The notes under the pieces were generated by a model. That model did no database searches. It saw nothing but the letters and a program-made list of their open reading frames with translations, and had not been told where the DNA came from. Shown here piece by piece: positions 45,200 through 55,871 of a stretch of 64,000 nucleotides of DNA. Made by a program: the position numbers and the translations under genes. This DNA is from Platerodrilus igneus (lineage: Eukaryota; Arthropoda; Insecta; Coleoptera; Lycidae): the NCBI GenBank assembly GCA_036346225.1, contig JARFIW010000170.1, forward strand, positions 12,276,501 to 12,340,500, in the 5' to 3' direction. The first letter of the stretch is position 1; each line of letters begins with the position of its first letter.

Positions 45200-45399
45200 A
45201 TTTAAATTATAAAACCACTTCTAACGTTGTACCGTCATTAAATTTATCTAATAATAATACCGCTACTATTAATGTACAAAATACCTTACCTTCATTAGAG
45301 GAATTATGCTACACTACTCCAGCCGAGTGGTCTAAGTGGTTACAAACCGTCAATTCCTTTTATCATAAAAGACTGCTACCGTTTCACAACTTGTTAAAA

Positions 45400-46092
45400 A
45401 CCCTTCGATAACCGTCCACACTTATCTATCTCAATTGGTTCCTTAAATGTAATTGCTTTACTGGATACAGGTTCTTCATGTTCTCTTATAAATAACGAAG
45501 GTTATATCAATTATCTCAACAAAATATCAAAATTCAAATTATTCCGAAAAACTTCCATAAATTTAGCTGACGATAATCAAATACATGTAACCGGTTCCTT
45601 AAGTTAAAAATTCGTGTAGAGTCTCTTGAACGTGATGTTTTATTTTTGATTGTCCCTGCATTAGCGTATCCTTTTCTACTGGGCGTTGATTTCTGTAAAC
45701 TTTTAATCTGTCACTTTACTTTCAGGATTTTTCATGGCAAACCTCTATTAAAACGAACTCCTGTGCATCTACAGGAATATCTAACAAAATCTCTTACTGA
45801 CTCCCAAGATGTAACTCTTAACGCTACAATCGACAAATTTCGCAAACTTAATACCTCTGAACTTGGTTGTGTTACAACGGCAACACACGTTATCTCCACA
45901 GGTGATGCCCTTCCCTTTAAGCAACGTCAATATCCCTTATCGCCTGCCTTACAAAAGCATTTACATGCGGAAATAGACAAAATGTTAGTATCTGGTGTTA
46001 TCTCTCCTTCAAATTCACCGTGGACCTCTCCCGTATTGCTAGTTCGGAAAAGAATGACGAATGGCGTGTTTGTTTTGATGGCAGGAAGCTAA
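45400..46092 (+). pseudogene. Gypsy B protease and RT N-terminus
   Basis: Protease with VIALLDTGSSCSLINNEG (GAT ACA GGT at 45464-45472). The frame breaks near 45605 (stop in GTTAAAAAT), then 45646-46092 carries YPFLLGVDFCKLL (the end of the protease) and the lead-in to RT with PFKQRQYPLSPALQKHLHAE and GVISPSNSPWTSPVLLVRK. A phase change near 46050 links it to the RT frame. Confidence 0.82.
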
Positions 46093-47246
46093 ATTCTGTT
46101 ACTGTTCCAGACGCTTACCCTCTACCCAGAACTGACTCAATTTTGAGCAGGCTTCGTAACGCAAAATTTATCTCATCTATCGACCTAAGACAAGCTTTTT
46201 ATCAGATACCTCTTGACTTATCTTCTCGTCAAAAAACTGCTTTTTGTGTCCCAGGCCGAGGTCTTTTCGAATATAATTTTTTGCCATTTGGTCTCTGTAA
46301 CGCTCCACAAACTTTACAACGTACTATGGATCAAACGTTAGGTCCTATCTTACATCAAGAACGTGCCTTTGTATTTTTAGATGACATCTTAGTTATCTCA
46401 AGTTCTTTCGATGAACATATCGCCACATTAGATGAAGTTGCTGAACGTTTAAGCGCAGCAGGCTTTAAGATAAACTGGGAAAAGTCTCAATTTTGTCGTT
46501 CATCCCTTACATTTCTTGGTTTTATTGTCGATGGAACAGGCTTACGAGCAGATCCCGCTAAAGTTGATGCTATTACTAAATTTAAAACACCAAAAACTGT
46601 TACCGAAATCAAACGTTTAATTGGAATGATTAGCTATTATCGCATTTTTCTACCTAACCTTTCAACTATATCTGCACCCATTACTGCTTTAATTAAAAAT
46701 AAAAAGAAATCCCAAACTATCGAGTGGAATTTAGAATCCCAACAGGCTTTCGAACAAATTAAAACACTAATCACTTCAGCACCTATCTTAATCTCTCCAA
46801 ATTTCGATGATAAGTTTTATATACAAACCGATGCCTCACTTACTGGGTTAGGTGCAATGTTGTTCCAGGTAAACAATGGTTTAGAACATCCAATCGCTTA
46901 TGCGAGCCGTGCCTTAACTTCTGCCGAACAAAAATACTCTGCTACCGAACGAGAACTATTGGGTGTTATCTTTGGCATCGAGAAATTTAGAGGATATGTC
47001 GAAGGTACACACTTTACCGTAATCACTGATTGTGCAGCACTCACTTGGCTTAATAACTTGAAACAACCCGCAGGTCGTTTGGCAAGATGGAACTTGCGTA
47101 TATCTCAATTTACTTTCGACGTTAGGCATAGGCCTGGCAAATTAAATATCGTACCTGATGCGTTATCTCGAGATGTTGTTTCTCTAAACCTTCCAAATTT
47201 AATTCTGGATACCTGGTACCTCAATATGATAAAAAGTTTCCGATAA
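46020..47246 (+). CDS. Gypsy B reverse transcriptase and RNase H
   Basis: 408 codons, the longest intact piece of this element. RT: FDGRKLNSVTVPDAYPLPR, SSIDLRQAFYQIPL (catalytic Asp), LPFGLCNAPQTLQRTMDQ, and FVFLDDILVIS with GAT GAC at 46380-46385. The motif is FLDD rather than YVDD. RNase H: QTDASLTGLGAMLFQ (Asp), TERELLGVIFGIEKF (Glu), ITDCAALTWL (Asp), and RHRPGKLNIVPDALSR. All catalytic acids are present. A stop follows GTTTCCGATAA at 47244-47246. Confidence 0.92.
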   Translation: MDLSRIASSEKNDEWRVCFDGRKLNSVTVPDAYPLPRTDSILSRLRNAKFISSIDLRQAFYQIPLDLSSRQKTAFCVPGRGLFEYNFLPFGLCNAPQTLQRTMDQTLGPILHQERAFVFLDDILVISSSFDEHIATLDEVAERLSAAGFKINWEKSQFCRSSLTFLGFIVDGTGLRADPAKVDAITKFKTPKTVTEIKRLIGMISYYRIFLPNLSTISAPITALIKNKKKSQTIEWNLESQQAFEQIKTLITSAPILISPNFDDKFYIQTDASLTGLGAMLFQVNNGLEHPIAYASRALTSAEQKYSATERELLGVIFGIEKFRGYVEGTHFTVITDCAALTWLNNLKQPAGRLARWNLRISQFTFDVRHRPGKLNIVPDALSRDVVSLNLPNLILDTWYLNMIKSFR

Positions 47247-47249
47247 TCC

Positions 47250-48180
47250 CGACAAATTTCCTACCTTCGAGTAACTAATAATAGACTGTATAAATTTGTA
47301 TCCTCGTCCCCACATAAAATATCGAATATACCTGAATGGAAACTCGTTGTGCCCACTGCAAATCGCAGTGAGGTGCTCAAATTATGTCACGACGATCCCT
47401 TAGCTGCACACCTTGGTGTTACAAAACTCTCGCGAAAATATCTGAATTGTATTACTGGCCCACACTTAAGCAATCTGTTTGTCGCTACATTAAAAGCTGC
47501 AAAATTTGTGGTTCCCATAAAAGTTCGCAAGATGCTCGCCCTGGTTTAATGGGTAACTTTAAGCGTGTATCTTATCCCTTTCAATTAATATCGCTTGACT
47601 TATTAGGACCTCTCCTCGATCAAAAGAGGCAATCAATATCTTTTGGTTGTTACCGATTGGTTTTCTAAATTTGTTATGGTGCAACCCTTACGTAAAGCTA
47701 CCTCCGCAGCAATAATTAAATTCCTAGAACAGAATGTCTTTCTTATCTTTGGTGTCCCCCAGATTATTCTTTGTGACAATGGTGCACAATTTATCTCTAA
47801 AGATTTTCAGAATTTCGTTAAAAGTTACAAAGTACAAAAATTTGGTTTAACGCAAAATATCACCCCAAGTAAACCCTACCGAGAGAGTAAATCGAGTGTT
47901 AATTACCGCTATCTCGTCTTATATTGATTCAGACCATACTACATGGGATGAACATATCTTTGAAATTGCTCAAGCTTTATGCTACATCTAAACACGAAGC
48001 AACCCAATTCACTCCGTCTTTTCTTGTTTTTGGAAGATATACCCCAATCGATGGGAGTTACTATGGTTTAGTGCCTGACGATACTAACGTAATCGAATTT
48101 GACGATAAAGTACGTTGGGACAAGGACCAACAGTCATTACCTTCTATCTTTAACGACGTTAGAAAAATTTGTTAAAAGCT
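47250..48180 (+). pseudogene. Gypsy B integrase
   Basis: Pieces at 47349-47549, 47384-47668, 47643-47927 and 47924-48175 in changing phases. Zinc region: HDDPLAAHLGVTKLSRKYL, then CRYIKSCKICGSHK in the next frame. Catalytic core: SLDLLGPLLD (first Asp) and IILCDNGAQFISKDF (second Asp). The third acidic position falls just after a one-base slip near 47875 and is read in another phase. The remainder reads TSKHEATQFTPSFLVFGRYT. Disrupted by at least four frame changes. Confidence 0.85.
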
Positions 48181-48503
48181 TACGAAAAGAGCAAGGACCA
48201 TTATAACTTGCGTGGCGAAATATTTCCTTTGCCTTAGGCGAACAAGTGTGGAAAAAGAACTATGTCTTATCGGATGCATCTAAGAAATTTTCTTCAAAAT
48301 TGGCCCCTAAATTCATTCTTTGTAAAGTCACACGTGTTATTAGTCCCTTATCTACGAACTTCAGAATACTGAAGGAAAACGCCAAGGCAGGTGGCATATT
48401 AAAGACCTTAAGCCATTCTCTGCCGACCCAAATGCTAATTAAGTTTTCATGCCCCATTCTCCTCACGATTTACCTAATACTTTTTGTTCTCACCATCAAT
48501 TAG
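48181..48503 (+). pseudogene. Gypsy B Pol C-terminal tail
   Basis: 85 codons from 48246 with KKNYVLSDASKKFSSKLAPK and FILCKVTRVISPLSTNFRIL, the beta-barrel-like DNA-binding end of Gypsy integrases (the position of the GPF/GPY motif reads LAPKF). Stop near 48501. Confidence 0.7.
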
Positions 48504-49198
48504 TATCTTTAATTACTTATTCCTTCTCTCATATAGTATATAATTTCTTACACGTTTAACTTTACTTACCTTAATTTAGCTATCTTTTCTTCTGGTTGAC
48601 TTTTCCTTCACCATACCGTTAGATATATATCACTTCATCCTCTACACCCCCAATATAACTTTGTCGTTTCATTTAATTAACCCTTGAAATTTTCCTATTA
48701 CATATTGTTCGGTCTTTAGTATTTCTCTTATATGGTTTAATTGAATGGTAATTGTCGTAACTTTGGTTGAAATAACCCATTGAATTTTTATGACTGGTTT
48801 TGGCTGATGTTGAGTGAATGCTTTCTTCTTTGGGCTCACATAGAACATGCAGTCTATGCCATTGAAAGAAATAGTTCATATTCGCAGTTGCAAAAGCTAG
48901 GATTGTCTATTCCGTGTGTTTTTTCCTCTGAATTATTGCAATCGCCCACATTATACTACATCATTATACTACAACATTATTCCTTCCTTTTCTACTAAAT
49001 CTACATAACTTATAAACTTTTTTTTCGTTATTTTTTATTGAACTTTGTGGTGAGACGCTATCGCTTCTTATTGTTATTTTATTAAATTCTCGGTTGTTTT
49101 AGCATATGGGGACAGTGTATCTGTATTTAACTGCTTATAATTGGGCATTTTTGTGTGTTTAGGGTGCTACCGATTTAAAAAACTACCTTAAAACAGTT
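48504..49198. other. Gypsy B 3' non-coding region, left part
   Basis: No coding family seen. Ends where a (GATA)n tail of the LINE begins at 49199. Confidence 0.55.
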
Positions 49199-49199
49199 T

Positions 49200-49226
49200 G
49201 ATAGATAGATAGATAGATAGATAGAT
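49200..49226. repeat. (GATA)n 3' tail of the CR1-like LINE
   Basis: Six to seven GATA units followed by GATTTATTCGTGC. Read on the LINE strand it is a (TATC)n tail. Confidence 0.9.
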
Positions 49227-49410
49227 TTATTCGTGCTCAATAAAATGTTACATTTTTTAACGCACACATCCTATAAAATACATAGATTAAAAACATATAC
49301 TATAGTTCTAGAGTATATGGCTCTTAATTAATAAAATAGTGTATTTTCAACACACATGTCCTGTTAGTATATATATTAAAACTTAAATTACTATAGTATA
49401 TGGCCCCTGG

Positions 49411-49827
49411 CTAAGAGAAATTGAGGTCACTATTATAATACTCTTCAAGTGAGTAGAATGCTTGCTTTGTTAAAAATGCTTTTATTTTTGTTTTAAATTG
49501 TAAATGCTGTAATGATTTAATATTTTGTGGTAGACAGTTATATAATTTTATTGCATGGTAATTTACTGAGTATCTAGTTCCACTTAGCCTAGTGTATGGG
49601 ATTCTAAGTGTATTGTTGTTTCGTATGTAATGTTTGTGTATTTGTAATTCTCGATTATTTGTGAAATTATCCAGGTTCTTATGTACATAAATCAGGCAAT
49701 TCAATATATATAGTGAGGGCAAAGTAAGTATCTTTAGTTTCAAAATATTCTTTACAATTTTCTGAAACTTAAATTGGATATTATTCTCACAGTTTTCCTC
49801 TGTAATGAAAATAATCGCTTTGCACAT
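49411..49827 (-). pseudogene. CR1-like LINE RT, C-terminal region
   Basis: 138 codons: FQKIVKNILKLKILTLPSLY, then TRLSGTRYSVNYHAIKLYN and LPQNIKSLQHLQFKTKIKAF. This is the standard C-terminus of CR1/Jockey-group RT proteins seen in arthropods. Stop at 49411-49413. Confidence 0.8.
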
Positions 49828-50037
49828 GGTGAATGTCCCCAGGCCAATATTGCATAAGATATGTGACTGTGGAATAGTGCGAAATATGCAACAAGAATTA
49901 CATCATCAGTAACATAATTTTTTAAGGAACGAATGCAGTAAATTGATGTATTTAGTTTTAATGCTGTTGCATTGATATGCTCATTCCATTTTAGTTTAGG
50001 GTCTATATAAACCCTAAGAATTTTATAGCAGTTTGAT

Positions 50038-50735
50038 TTACAAAACTATGTTTGTTAAGGAGAATAGCATGTGTTGAGACTTATCAGAGTTTAAGTTTAA
50101 TTTATGCGATAGAAACCATTGATTTGCAGAATGATGTGTTACTACACTTTTGTTTATTAGGTCTATACAGGATGATGACTTGTTTATAAGAGTTGTATCG
50201 TCTGCAAAAGATTGAATTTGCCAGTTGTAGGTGAGACGATAGGTCATTTATATAGATTAAAAATAGGGTCGGACCTAAAATAGAACCTTGCGGTATGCCA
50301 TGTTTTATTACGCTTATATCCGATTTAATACCCTTATAAATAACTTGTTGACTTCTGTTGTTTAAGTACGATTCGATTAACGAACAACTGTTTTACTGAA
50401 CTTATAAGAATTCAGCTTATTTAACAGAATTTCATGAGATACACAGTCAAAAGCTTTACTAAGATCGATAAAGGAAGTCATGCAAAATTCTCCATGTTCA
50501 AAAGAAGTAGTAATTTCACTAATTAGTTGTAATATTGCTTCGATAGTTGACTTGTTAGCTCTGAAACCATACTGATTAGGGAGAAGATATAGTTTGTTTC
50601 AAAATACTTTACAATTTGATTATTAAGGGCCTTTTCAAAGATTTTTGATATGATTGGTAACAGGGATATGGGACGGTAGTTCGTTGGACTATTAGGATCA
50701 CCTTTTTTGTATATCGGGATAACTTTAGCTACCTT
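50038..50735 (-). pseudogene. CR1-like LINE RT core with FADD
   Basis: The catalytic QSFADDTTLINKS is in an open piece at 50247-50038, which continues with NQWFLSHKLNLNSDKSQHML. Between 50250 and 50735 RT words appear in changing phases (YKKGDPNSPTNYRPISLLP, SKIFEKALNNQIVKYFE). The core is therefore present but broken by several one-base shifts. Confidence 0.82.
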
Positions 50736-51256
50736 TAGTGCATTTGGATAAATATTGCAACTAATGCATGCATTGATAATTTTGTGATTGGAGCGATCAA
50801 TAAGTTTTTACAACATTTAATTATATTTGTATTTAATCCATAATAATCAGTGTAAGTCTTACATTTTAATGAATTGATTATGTCTCTGACTTCATTGAAT
50901 GTTACCAATTTAAAAGAGAAACAATAATTGTATTTATCTTGATCATTTATATTGGCATTGACGTTATTCACAGTATTACTCCTTTTTTCAATTAATGCAA
51001 TTATGGTTTGGGCTACAGTAGTGAAATAACTGTTGAAATCATTTGCTGTTAATGTAGAGTTTATATTTTCTTTTGTGTTTAATCTTTTGGAGTTTATCAC
51101 CTCCCACATAGATTTAATACAGTTACTTGATTTTTTAATAATATTAGAATTATGCTTGATTTTAATGCTTTTTATTGAACAGCGATATTTTGATCTGTAA
51201 TTGTTACGTCTACATCTATTTTCAGCCGTTGGGAATTTTAAGTATAATTCATTCAA
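50735..51256 (-). pseudogene. CR1-like LINE linker and RT N-terminus
   Basis: 173 codons: RCRRNNYRSKYRCSIKSIK, SMWEVINSKRLNTKENINST, then FNEVRDIINSLKCKTYTDYY and GLNTNIIKCCKN, the conserved lead-in (K.K...D..G...IIK) to the RT palm. The frame ends just before the YRPISLLP motif because of a phase change. Confidence 0.78.
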
Positions 51257-51280
51257 TAGTTGTAAAATATTGCATATTTC

Positions 51281-52093
51281 TTAGGTTTTCATTAAACCAC
51301 GACACATGTGCATTCTTTGCAGTACCTGATATTTTCGTAAGGGAAATGATTCTTCAAATGTAGCAATCAGAGTTGAGTGGAAGGTTTCAAAATTCTGTTC
51401 TGCATCATCTTTAATTGAAAAATTCCAATTTATCTCCTCAAGGCGTTTGTAAAATGTGTATTTGTTCTTTGCAGACCAATGACGAACTTTCATGTCTAAC
51501 CCAATATCTTTTGAAATTTTTACATGTGCTTTAAACTTTATACCAAAATGATCTGATATTATATTATTCTGTTTTTCTGTGTTAAAGAGTGTTATGTTAG
51601 TAAAAATATTATCTATGCAGTTATTAAGTCTTGTGTTAAAGAGTACAGTTTTTTCTAATTTAAATGATTGACATAAGTCAGTTAGCTCTATCGCATCTTT
51701 CTCCTTTGTATTAAATTTAACATTAAAGTCACCACACAATATAACCTCTTTCGATAGATCTATTTGATCTAGAGCTTTATTTAAGGTGTCGATAAATATA
51801 TTGAAATCTCCTAAAGGGGATCTATATATATTTATAATAACTGTATTCAGTTGATTTAAAAGGATTGCTGAGATTTCACAATGTACTTCAACAGACAACT
51901 TATTCACCTTAATTAACGTTTGATATCTATTTTTAAATTTATTATGTAGTAGAATCATACTTCCACCATGTAACTTATCTGTCCTTGCAAAATAGGATGA
52001 TGTAAAGTAAGCATTTAGACTAAACATTGATGCCTCGATTTCATTTAGCCAGTGCTCTACAATGCAGATTATATCATAGTTTTTGTCTTCCAA
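51281..52093 (-). CDS. CR1-like LINE AP-type endonuclease
   Basis: 270 codons. Motifs in order: YDIICIVEHWL (catalytic Glu), GGSMILLHNKF, VIINIYRSPLGDFNIFI, VILCGDFNVKF (catalytic Asp-Asn), CIDNIFTNI and IISDHFGIKF (catalytic Asp-His). All the key residues are present. It nicks target DNA. It is the best preserved domain of this LINE. Confidence 0.88.
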   Translation of the reverse strand: MEDKNYDIICIVEHWLNEIEASMFSLNAYFTSSYFARTDKLHGGSMILLHNKFKNRYQTLIKVNKLSVEVHCEISAILLNQLNTVIINIYRSPLGDFNIFIDTLNKALDQIDLSKEVILCGDFNVKFNTKEKDAIELTDLCQSFKLEKTVLFNTRLNNCIDNIFTNITLFNTEKQNNIISDHFGIKFKAHVKISKDIGLDMKVRHWSAKNKYTFYKRLEEINWNFSIKDDAEQNFETFHSTLIATFEESFPLRKYQVLQRMHMCRGLMKT

Positions 52094-52173
52094 ATAAGCT
52101 TCTAGTTCATTAGTTTTATTTGTAACTGATTGAATATTTTGATAGTAAACATATAGCTTAAAATTAAGAGACT

Positions 52174-52830
52174 CTACGGGTTGCTTACTATGCTCTCTAT
52201 CAGATTGTTTTTCTTGTAAAAATTAGTTATAGTGATTAAGTTGTATACAAAAGGATTTCCTTCACAGTCATTTTTACCAAAATTTTTATTTCTATTGTTA
52301 ACTATTACATGAATTACATTACACTTCAAATTACTTAATTTGATAATATTAATTAAGTATCTTATCAATACCCGTTTCCCTATCGCGTTTAAATGCAACC
52401 CGTTATTTGAATAGTGCATTTGATTTAAGTAAACATTCACATTGAACAACTTAAAATTAAAATTTTCTTGCTCAGTGTAATTAAGGAGTCATTTATTTTA
52501 TTAATTGTTGTATTATAGTAGAAGTCACACCAAACATGTACGGTATTGTCAATAATATTAAATTAGTATTTTGCATAAATTTATTATATACTTAAATGAT
52601 TCCATAATTTCACCTCTCGTGCGATTCTGCATTATGTCATTTGACCCACCAATAAAGATTATAAAGTCCTTATATGAAAAGCTTTCTATTGATTTACTTA
52701 ACCCTTCAGTAATCTGACGTATTGTGGCATTAGGCTTGAAGTGGGATTGTATATTGTTTTCTAAGTGCTGATCAACCAATTTATTTAAATTTCTTACATG
52801 ACTATCACCTAATATTAAGATTTTGATAGA
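52174..52830 (-). pseudogene. CR1-like LINE ORF1 SGNH-hydrolase-like module
   Basis: Block I reads ILILGDSHVRN at about 52825-52795 (Ser in GDSH). Block III reads FIIFIGGSNDIMQN in the piece 52779-52558. The last block reads YSNNGLHLNAIGKRVL in the piece 52449-52174, with the catalytic His but no Asp three residues before it. This is the GDSH, GGSND, GLHLN set of the SGNH/GDSL-like proteins found in ORF1 of some CR1-type LINEs, where an esterase role has been proposed. Two frame changes split it. Confidence 0.78.
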
Positions 52831-52839
52831 GAATTGTTT

Positions 52840-53064
52840 TTAGAAAAGAATTTTGTTACACCTAGATCTATTTATAGCTACAGTTGATTTATTGTTTGCA
52901 TCGATTGTAGGGCTTGTGATAGGATCTCGAAAATATATATCAGACAATGTAGATGAATGCTTTAGCTGCTTTTGAGTTACAAGCTGGCTTATCTCTTGGG
53001 TCAGGTGTTTATCACTTCTTATTACATTATGCCCTTTCTGCTTGTTGACTTCTTGGGTGGTCAT
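52840..53064 (-). pseudogene. CR1-like LINE ORF1 middle segment
   Basis: 74 codons, polar, with no domain recognised (SDKHLTQEISQLVTQKQLKH). It lies between the PHD-like and SGNH-like modules and matches the usual low-complexity linker of this ORF1 type. Confidence 0.55.
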
Positions 53065-53080
53065 TTCTGTGGCTGAAAAT

Positions 53081-53449
53081 TCAAGATTCTTTTCTATAAA
53101 TTGAAATTTTGAATCTGTCTGATGTTGGGATTTTTAGTGAGTATCTGAATTTCATGGTTTTCTCATCTATGGATTTTTGTAATGATATAATTTCCAGTTG
53201 CAGTTCTTTAATTTTTGTTTCCAGTATATTAATCTTCTTTTCATTGATGATATTACTCTTCACTTGAGGTAATACAGAGGTACAGCATTTTATTTGATTA
53301 CCTTGAATAATGATATTCTTGTTGTGGTTCCTTTCAAAACAGCTTTTATGATATATGCCATGGCAATTTATACAGATATAGTTATTGGCAGGTTTATCTT
53401 TGCAACATTTAAAATAATTCATTTTAAAGTTGATAAGTTGTATACACAC
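53081..53449 (-). pseudogene. CR1-like LINE ORF1 PHD-like zinc finger and coiled coil
   Basis: 122 codons. FKCCKDKPANNYICINCHG then IYHKSCFERNHN and IKCC gives a Cys4-His-Cys3-like spacing typical of PHD fingers in LINE ORF1 proteins. A heptad-rich stretch follows (INILETKIKELQLEIISLQK), probably a coiled coil for ORF1 multimers. The internal Met at 53422 (MNYFKCC) is the likelier start. Confidence 0.8.
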
Positions 53450-53640
53450 CTGTTTGTATTGTTCAATATGTTAGAAGTTCTGTAGTATATCTTATCAGAA
53501 GTTTCTTTTATTTACCAAACCAGTCCAGTTTATATTTATATATTCTGTAGATAAGAATAACTTGTATCACTTACAGGTAATTGTTATGATAGGTCAAAGT
53601 TGGCCTGATAAGGCTTATAAATTAAAGATTTAGTTAATTA

Positions 53641-54074
53641 TTGTTCAATAGTCATTTACTAACTTTGATTTGTTTATACAAATACTACCAAACATTTAAG
53701 CACTATTGAATTTACCACTGTGCACAATTTTAGCTTTCAGTTTTGTGTATGTGCATGAGAAATATCACAATATCCACAAAGCCACACAAACACATGGATC
53801 ACATGCAAACTCCAAACATGTAGTAACTTTGTTTTTGTGTGTTTGTATCTGTGAAGATACTTTTAAGTTGTCGTATCTATCTTTGTCTGATTTTCTTATC
53901 GTAGTCGAAGCACTCGTTAGGAAAATTATCGTACTAGTTCTCTTAGGAGTCTAGTGAATTTTAAAAATGTGTATATCTTATCTTGTCGGATTAATATCGC
54001 AGGTGGTCCTTCAGACTACGCTGTGTTTTATAGGGTCAATCCCATTTAAACGGCTCTACTGGAGCCACTCTTTT
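53641..54074. other. Gypsy B 3' non-coding region, resumes after the LINE
   Basis: No gene recognised. The frame at 53706-53954 is short and shows no family. Confidence 0.5.
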
Positions 54075-54515
54075 GTTGTTATCATTGTCTTGGGTAATAA
54101 CTAGGCCAATATCTTTGTCTTCTTTATTATCTTCGATAATACCTTTAGGTTTAATATCGTTATCTTATTGATTACCCTTAATAATAACCTTAGTTTATTA
54201 TCGTTATCTTACCGATTACCGTTAGTAATAATTTTGGTTTAATTTATCGTTATCTTACCGACTACCGTTAGGAATGACTTGAGTTATTTCGCGTTATCTT
54301 ACCGGTTATCTTGAGTAATAACTTCTGTTTAAATTCATGTTACCTACTATCTCTTATAATCACTTTAACTTAATATCGTGTTATCTTATCGAGTATCTCA
54401 AATAATAACTAAAGCTTAATACCGTTATCTTATTCATTACCTTTGAGGATAACAACTTAAGCTTAATATCTTTACCTTATCTACTATCTTTAACATCAAT
54501 TTGAGATCTTATCTT
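54075..54515 (+). repeat. ~45 bp tandem repeats, about nine degenerate copies
   Basis: Units follow TATCGTTATCTTACCGATTA, then CC.TTAGTAATAA and ..TTGGTTTAA, with the next unit starting again at TATCGTTATC. Successive copies vary in length (39-47 bases) and sequence. It lies in the 3' non-coding region of Gypsy B, not far from the LTR. Confidence 0.8.
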
Positions 54516-55170
54516 ATCTTTTATCGTCCTAACGTGTGGTATATATGACCAGACGTGGGAATTATCTTTCTGAAATTTAAGTGAAAAAGCTAACCCAATT
54601 TAGAAATGTAATTTGTCAGGTTAGCATATAAGGATTTAGTAGGCGGTACTTTTGGTAAATTTGTGGATTCACAACTGTGTCATGGACAAGTTAAATGTGC
54701 ATCGGAGGAAACCAAAGTACCAGAAACAAAATTTGCCAGAGTGCAAGGTGGCGCACTCTCATGAACATTTTTAAATTTGGGCACTTCTTGCCAAAAAGAA
54801 GAATAGTTTGATGCGACACTCATGTGTGTTTGCATATAAGAACTTTATGTTAGCTTTAGTTAGATAAGTTTAGATAGGTTTAGATAGGTTAGGCGACTTG
54901 TCGCACCCGTGTTAGTTTAAGCAGTGTTTCATGCTCCCGACAAATTTGTGCTGTCGGTAAGTAGTGTAGTCACAGACTATCGGGCTACCTATTCCGTTCC
55001 TGGTACTTGGTAGACGTGTTATCGGTCGAAAAACCAGGTGGCGCCTTATATAAACATTTTGTAGGTTTTAAGTTAGGGTTTATATAGGGTAGTAAGGACT
55101 TAGATTTTAAGCTGTTACTGTGCTAACAGACTTCTTCTTTTTGTTTTTTCTTTTGTGGCTTTGTCGCGAT
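54516..55170. other. Gypsy B sequence between the tandem repeats and 3' LTR
   Basis: No coding family. A pyrimidine-rich tract (TTCTTCTTTTTGTTTTTTC) runs up to about 55152, before GTCGCGA and the LTR. I do not see the expected purine-rich tract on the + strand next to the LTR. Confidence 0.5.
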
Positions 55171-55867
55171 TGTTACGTGCAAATCGAATTTGCACTTAAA
55201 CATTGTTTTAGTTAGTTTTCTTGATGTGCGGAAGTTCCCGCCATAATTTTAAATACGCAAGAAGCGGGAACAATTTAAATAGACTGGGCGGGGCTTCCGG
55301 TACGTCACAATAGTGCAATTGGCAAGTGTGAATTATCCCGATAGGGTAAGGCAATGCTACAAAGAGTAAGGGAGTTCCGCGGTTCTCGCGCGGAAACGTG
55401 GCTTTTTTACGCCGAACTTTGAAGTGAACAGTCGTGCGGGGTGTCGTGTTATCTTATTATGTAGATTTCCTTATCTTGATTATCTTTCCTTAATTACCTA
55501 TTCCTGTCTTCCACTGCATATAGGAACGGAGATGACCCTGGAGCATCCCATGACCCCGAGATAATTTGGAGGTCCAACTCTACCAGCAGCAGCGATGCAG
55601 AGGCTACCGCAGCGTGATTTCCTGCCGGTTAGCGGATCCTTCACGTGAGTAGACTCTCTAATTTTTATTGTTTTAATTTTATGTAACTTCGCTTAATTAT
55701 GGCGCAATATAAATTATCAGTGACGTCATGGTGTATCTTATGAACTTTGGTAATTGTATTACCGGCTTTTAAGAGCCATCTATCGGCATTTCAATGTACC
55801 AGAATCTAAGTGTTACATTTTGTTAACTGCATTACCGACCAGATAAAACTTTAAACGAAGTGTAGCA
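55171..55867 (+). mobile_element. Gypsy B 3' LTR
   Basis: 697 bp copy of 42522-43219, ending GTGTAGCA and followed by the GCTT target duplication at 55868-55871. Confidence 0.95.
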
Positions 55868-55871
55868 GCTT

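Larger units (their letters stand above)
49199..53640 (-). mobile_element. CR1-like LINE with PHD-finger/SGNH ORF1, inserted in Gypsy B
   Basis: A minus-strand LINE. ORF1 has a PHD-like Cys/His region (53449-53081) and an SGNH-hydrolase-like module (about 52830-52174). ORF2 has an AP endonuclease (52093-51281) and RT (51256 to 49411). The 3' end is a microsatellite: on the + strand GATAGATAGATAGATA at 49200-49226, a common LINE tail type. The 5' edge near 53640 is estimated. I could not identify a target-site duplication. Many small frame changes. Confidence 0.87.
42522..55867 (+). mobile_element. Ty3/Gypsy LTR retrotransposon B, inserted in Gypsy A and split by a LINE
   Basis: LTRs at 42522-43219 and 55171-55867 (698 and 697 bp), with TG..CA ends. 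Primer-binding-type TGGCGCC at 43222. Gag to about 45199, protease at 45464, RT/RNase H to 47246, integrase to about 48500, then a long non-coding 3' region interrupted by a CR1-like LINE (about 49199-53640). A GCTT target duplication flanks it. The protein is clearly a different Gypsy lineage from A and C: it has a zinc-knuckle Gag and FLDD in RT. Confidence 0.93.

Noticed and set aside
54075..54515. CRISPR-like array
   Set aside because: Units are degenerate and contiguous without unique spacers, and the genome is eukaryotic, so this is an ordinary tandem repeat.
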